From Bacteroidales bacterium (lineage in GTDB: Bacteria > Bacteroidota > Bacteroidia > Bacteroidales > JAADJA01), in assembly GCA_029934735.1 (NCBI GenBank), contig JAOZLR010000013.1:4079-20552 (forward strand): 16,474 bases of DNA. Reading direction: 5' to 3'. A model generated the notes under the pieces. That model did no database searches. It had not been told where the DNA came from and saw only the letters and a list, made by a program, of their open reading frames with translations. A program made the position numbers and the translations under genes. This document shows positions 13,845 to 16,474 of this stretch, piece by piece. Numbering within the stretch: position 1 is the stretch's first letter; each line of letters starts with the position of its first letter.

Positions 13845-14621
13845 ATGAAAACTAAACAGGAAATAGTTGAAAACTGGCTCCCCCGATATACAGGAACTAA
13901 ACCGGAAGATTTTGGCGGATATATTCTACTTACTAATTTTCACAGCTACCTCGAAATGTTTGCCCAATGGAACAATGTTCAAATTAAAGGTCTGGACAGA
14001 GCGATGCCAAGTGCAACAGCAGGTGACATAACTATGATCAACTTCAATATGGGAAGTGCCAACGCTGCCACTATTATGGATCTGCTAAGTGCTATTCATC
14101 CCAAAGCCTGTCTTTTTCTTGGGAAGTGCGGAGGCCTTAAAAAGAAGAACAATCTTGGAGATTTGATACTGCCAATTGCAGCAATACGGGGTGAGGGTAC
14201 ATCAATCGATTATTTTCCGCCAGAGGTACCTGCGCTACCGGCATTTAGTATGCAAAAGGCAATATCGACAACAATTAGAGATTACGGAAAAGATTATTGG
14301 ACAGGAACTGTTTACACTACAAACCGCAGGGTGTGGGAGCATGATAATAAATTTAAGAAATACCTGAGGAAAACAAGAAGTATGGCCATCGACCTTGAAA
14401 CTGCAACTCTCTTTACAGTTGGGTTTGCAAATCAGATTCCAACGGGAGCCTTACTTCTGGTTTCAGACCAGCCAATGATTTCTTCCGGGGTTAAGACAGA
14501 GGAGAGTGATAAGAAGGTATCTCAAAGATTTGTTGAGGATCATCTTAAAATTGGCATTGATTCATTAAAACAATTAATTAATAACGGGTTAACTGTAAAA
14601 CATCTTCGGTTCGACCTCTAA
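13845..14621 (+). CDS. amn: AMP nucleosidase, short form
   Basis: Cleaves AMP to adenine and ribose 5-phosphate, a purine-balance enzyme of the nucleoside phosphorylase fold. The 258 residues cover only the catalytic domain; the E. coli enzyme has about 484 residues with an added N-terminal domain. Visible marks are the phosphate-side segment LFLGKCGGLK (about 90-99), the ribose-binding MAIDLETA (180-187, Glu185) and the catalytic aspartate in LLVSDQPM (Asp208). The short architecture is the usual one in Bacteroidota. A purine nucleoside phosphorylase is the alternative, but the Amn-like start (ENWLPRYTGT) and the EGTSIDYFPPEVPALP segment favour AMP nucleosidase. Confidence 0.88.
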   Translation: MKTKQEIVENWLPRYTGTKPEDFGGYILLTNFHSYLEMFAQWNNVQIKGLDRAMPSATAGDITMINFNMGSANAATIMDLLSAIHPKACLFLGKCGGLKKKNNLGDLILPIAAIRGEGTSIDYFPPEVPALPAFSMQKAISTTIRDYGKDYWTGTVYTTNRRVWEHDNKFKKYLRKTRSMAIDLETATLFTVGFANQIPTGALLLVSDQPMISSGVKTEESDKKVSQRFVEDHLKIGIDSLKQLINNGLTVKHLRFDL

Positions 14622-14647
14622 AGTTTCATTTATTATATAATTTTCAA

Positions 14648-15658
14648 GTGACTTATAACCAGATAATAAGCGATCTAAAAAAAAAGATTTACTACCCGGT
14701 ATATATGCTAACCGGTGAGGAGTCGTACTATATTGATCAGATATCTGATTTTATTGAGAATAATGTTCTGACTGAAGATGAGAAGGAGTTTAACCAGTCA
14801 ATTGTTTACGGACGCGATGTGGATGTGCCGACGATAGTCAGCTATGCCAAGCGCTTTCCTATGATGGCAAATTATCAGGTCGTTATTGTCAAGGAGGCTC
14901 AGGACCTTGATAAGCCAAAGCCTAAAATAGAAGAGCTGGTTTCCTATATTGAAAATCCGCTGCCTTCTACAATTCTGGTTATTAATTACAAGTATAAAAA
15001 GCTGGATGGAAGAAAAAAGCTTGTCAAGCTGATTGCTAAAAAGGGTGTTCTGTTTGAATCGAAAAAGCTTTATCAGAACCAGGTTCAATCCTGGATAACA
15101 AAATATATACAGGATAAAGGCCTTTCCATAACACCAAAAGCAGGCGCTCTACTGTCAGAATATCTAGGAACTAACCTGGGAAAAATAGTAAATGAAATTG
15201 GTAAGCTTACAATTAACCTTCCCGAAGGAAGAGAAATAGATGATGTTCTGATAGAGAAGAATATTGGTATCAGTAAAGATTTTAATATTTTTGAATTACA
15301 GGATGCCTTAGCAAGGAAAGATGTTTTAAAAGCAAATCAGATAGCAAATTATTTCACCGCTAATCCGAAAGAAAATCCTTTGATCAAAACAATTATCCTT
15401 TTGTATGGTTATTTCTCAAATATTCTTTTTTATCACAGGTTAAAAGATAAATCAAGAAATAATGTTTCTGCAAAAGTCGGTGTACATCCTTTCTTTGTTA
15501 AAGATCTGGAAGTTGCTGCAAGGAGTTACAACATTGCCAAGGTTGTAAAGATAATTTCTTATTTACGTGAATACGATCTGAAGTCAAAAGGTGTTGACAA
15601 TATTTCAGCTACTGAAGGTGAGCTGCTTAAAGAACTGATGTATAAAATACTTCATTGA
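14648..15658 (+). CDS. holA: DNA polymerase III delta subunit
   Basis: The clamp-loader subunit that opens the sliding clamp. The 336-residue length is typical. Family marks are the N-terminal segment YPVYMLTGEESYYIDQI, the acidic DEKEFN (where relatives have the conserved N-x-x-x-Y strand, here NQSIVYGRDVD), the RRFPMM-like KRFPMMANYQVVIVKEAQ, and the C-terminal region with EGELLKELMYKIL. There is no ATG at the right place: the frame starts with GTG at 14648, and the MTYNQIISDL start expected in the family follows directly from it. It lies 26 bases after amn on the same strand and may be read from the amn promoter. Confidence 0.9.
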   Translation: MTYNQIISDLKKKIYYPVYMLTGEESYYIDQISDFIENNVLTEDEKEFNQSIVYGRDVDVPTIVSYAKRFPMMANYQVVIVKEAQDLDKPKPKIEELVSYIENPLPSTILVINYKYKKLDGRKKLVKLIAKKGVLFESKKLYQNQVQSWITKYIQDKGLSITPKAGALLSEYLGTNLGKIVNEIGKLTINLPEGREIDDVLIEKNIGISKDFNIFELQDALARKDVLKANQIANYFTANPKENPLIKTIILLYGYFSNILFYHRLKDKSRNNVSAKVGVHPFFVKDLEVAARSYNIAKVVKIISYLREYDLKSKGVDNISATEGELLKELMYKILH

Positions 15659-15685
15659 TATAAATGTTGTAATATTGTAACTTTG
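15655..15685 (+). promoter_or_regulatory. Promoter (-33 TTG, -7 TAACTTTG) of the acyltransferase gene
   Basis: TTG at 15655-15657 and TAACTTTG at 15678-15685 are 20 bases apart, fitting the Bacteroidota consensus. The -33 lies at the very end of holA. The ATG at 15729 follows about 43 bases later. Confidence 0.6.
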
Positions 15686-15728
15686 CAAAAATTATAATTG
15701 AATACAAACGAATACTACCCTGATTAAT

Positions 15729-16286
15729 ATGAAAACACTTTCGGGATTTATTTATAGCAATTTAATGGGTTGGAAAATAGGAAATGAGTTTCCCGATATT
15801 AAAAAGTCGGTTGCAATCTTTGCACCACATACCAGCAACTGGGATTCTTTTTTAGGAAAGCTATACGTAAATGATATTGGGTTAAAATATAATGTGCTTG
15901 CTAAAAAGGAATTATTTGTTTTCCCTCTTAACATTCTTTTCAGAGCTGTAAGAGCTATTCCTATTGATAGAAAAAAGGGCAATACAAGTTATGTTGATCA
16001 GATTGCAACATTTATGTCACAAAAAGATGAAATTCATATTTTGCTTGCTCCTGAAGGTACCAGGACTAAGGTAACTCGCTGGAAAAAAGGGTTTTATCAT
16101 ATTGCAAAAGCAGCTAATGTGCCGATAGTTGTTATATCTCTCGATTACAGGAAAAAGGAAATTGGAGTAGCCGGGGTAATCACCGACCTGGGTGATGTTA
16201 ACCAGGTTATGAAGCAGGTTAATGAGATATATAAGGATGTTACTGCCGAACATCCTGAGAAGTTCTCATTGAATACTGAGCCTTAA
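15729..16286 (+). CDS. PlsC-like acyltransferase (1-acylglycerol-3-phosphate acyltransferase family)
   Basis: A 185-residue lysophospholipid-type acyltransferase. The catalytic HX4D motif is HTSNWD (His34, Asp39). The second block is FRAVRAIPIDRKKG (about 71-84), and the third is APEGTR (107-112), the glycerol-phosphate binding motif. The protein lacks an obvious N-terminal membrane helix and is shorter than typical PlsC (about 240), so it belongs to the short cytoplasmic or peripheral variants common in Bacteroidota. The acceptor may be lysophosphatidic acid, an aminolipid or ornithine lipid precursor; this cannot be read from sequence. It has its own promoter and is probably a single-gene unit. 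Confidence 0.85.
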   Translation: MKTLSGFIYSNLMGWKIGNEFPDIKKSVAIFAPHTSNWDSFLGKLYVNDIGLKYNVLAKKELFVFPLNILFRAVRAIPIDRKKGNTSYVDQIATFMSQKDEIHILLAPEGTRTKVTRWKKGFYHIAKAANVPIVVISLDYRKKEIGVAGVITDLGDVNQVMKQVNEIYKDVTAEHPEKFSLNTEP

Positions 16287-16378
16287 TACACTTCATAGAG
16301 AATTAAGCTGGTACGAATTTCAATTAATTTATTCTGGTTATCCCAAAATATTCATTTCGCATTGTGATTCACCCATAA

Positions 16379-16474
16379 TTATGTCAATTTCTTTCTTATC
16401 CATGCAGGTTTTCTACGACAATCAATATCTGAAAAAAGGGAATTTAAAAAGTAAGAGCCAAGACCTTCTGATTG
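16379..16474 (-). CDS. C-terminal end of a leftward gene (partial, cut by window end)
   Basis: On the minus strand a frame is open from the window edge to a TAA at 16379-16381, giving 31 residues that begin QSEGLGSYFLNSLFSD and end CRRKPAWIRKKLT. The composition (a mixed helix, then a basic Trp-containing tail) looks like a genuine protein end rather than noise. The stretch 16287-16378 between it and the acyltransferase holds nothing recognisable. The opposite strand is also open here, so coding is not certain. No family is recognised. Confidence 0.4.
   Translation of the reverse strand, partial: QSEGLGSYFLNSLFSDIDCRRKPAWIRKKLT

Noticed and set aside
16287..16474. Plus-strand frame open to the window end with ATG at 16381
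   Set aside because: It has no promoter box and an unconvincing composition; the opposite strand gives a more protein-like C-terminus with a stop at 16379, though neither can be proven from so little sequence.

Overview
The window looks like a stretch of chromosome from an AT-rich member of the Bacteroidota. Most genes have the group's -7 promoter box (TAnnTTTG, typically TATCTTTG) 20-45 bases upstream. Shine-Dalgarno sequences are essentially absent, and many starts sit in an AT-rich ATT-ATG context. The protein types (RlmN, Udk, short AMP nucleosidase, ElbB, GH109, Na+-pumping methylmalonyl-CoA decarboxylase) fit this group. No rRNA, tRNA, CRISPR array or recognisable transposase is present.

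Layout: (1) 1-1457: a possible membrane-protein tail, glutaryl-CoA dehydrogenase, and a 54-residue two-helix membrane protein. (2) 1465-3029: a universal stress protein and the rRNA methyltransferase RlmN, divergently transcribed from facing promoters. (3) 3030-3389: a gene-free gap holding a fold-back repeat element. (4) 3390-4590: a leftward AAA+ ATPase whose promoter overlaps three 14-bp tandem palindromic repeats. (5) 4650-9487: an operon for methylmalonyl-CoA epimerase and the sodium-translocating methylmalonyl-CoA decarboxylase (alpha, delta, biotin carrier, beta), interrupted by a foreign-looking four-helix-bundle (S23/IVP family) gene flanked by 7-bp repeats. (6) 9490-10001: a hairpin element and a leftward gene pair resembling a toxin-antitoxin module. 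(7) 10051-13005: a Tat-exported GH109-like glycosidase, uridine kinase and a glycosyltransferase. (8) 13110-16286: ElbB-like protein divergent from AMP nucleosidase, then DNA polymerase III delta and a lysophospholipid-type acyltransferase. (9) The right edge probably clips the tail of a leftward gene.

The best defined metabolic unit is the epimerase-decarboxylase operon. The epimerase supplies (S)-methylmalonyl-CoA. The alpha subunit moves its carboxyl group to biotin on the carrier subunit. The beta membrane subunit releases CO2 while exporting Na+, and the small delta subunit holds the complex together. This is the last step of the succinate-to-propionate route. Methylmalonyl-CoA mutase is not in the window.

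Most of the window is ordinary core genome. The most interesting part is the four-helix-bundle gene and its heptad repeats lodged between two subunit genes of one enzyme complex. Next come the compact toxin-antitoxin-like pair and the iterated operator-like repeats at the ATPase promoter. No product was confirmed by a search; all assignments come from motifs, length and context read by eye.
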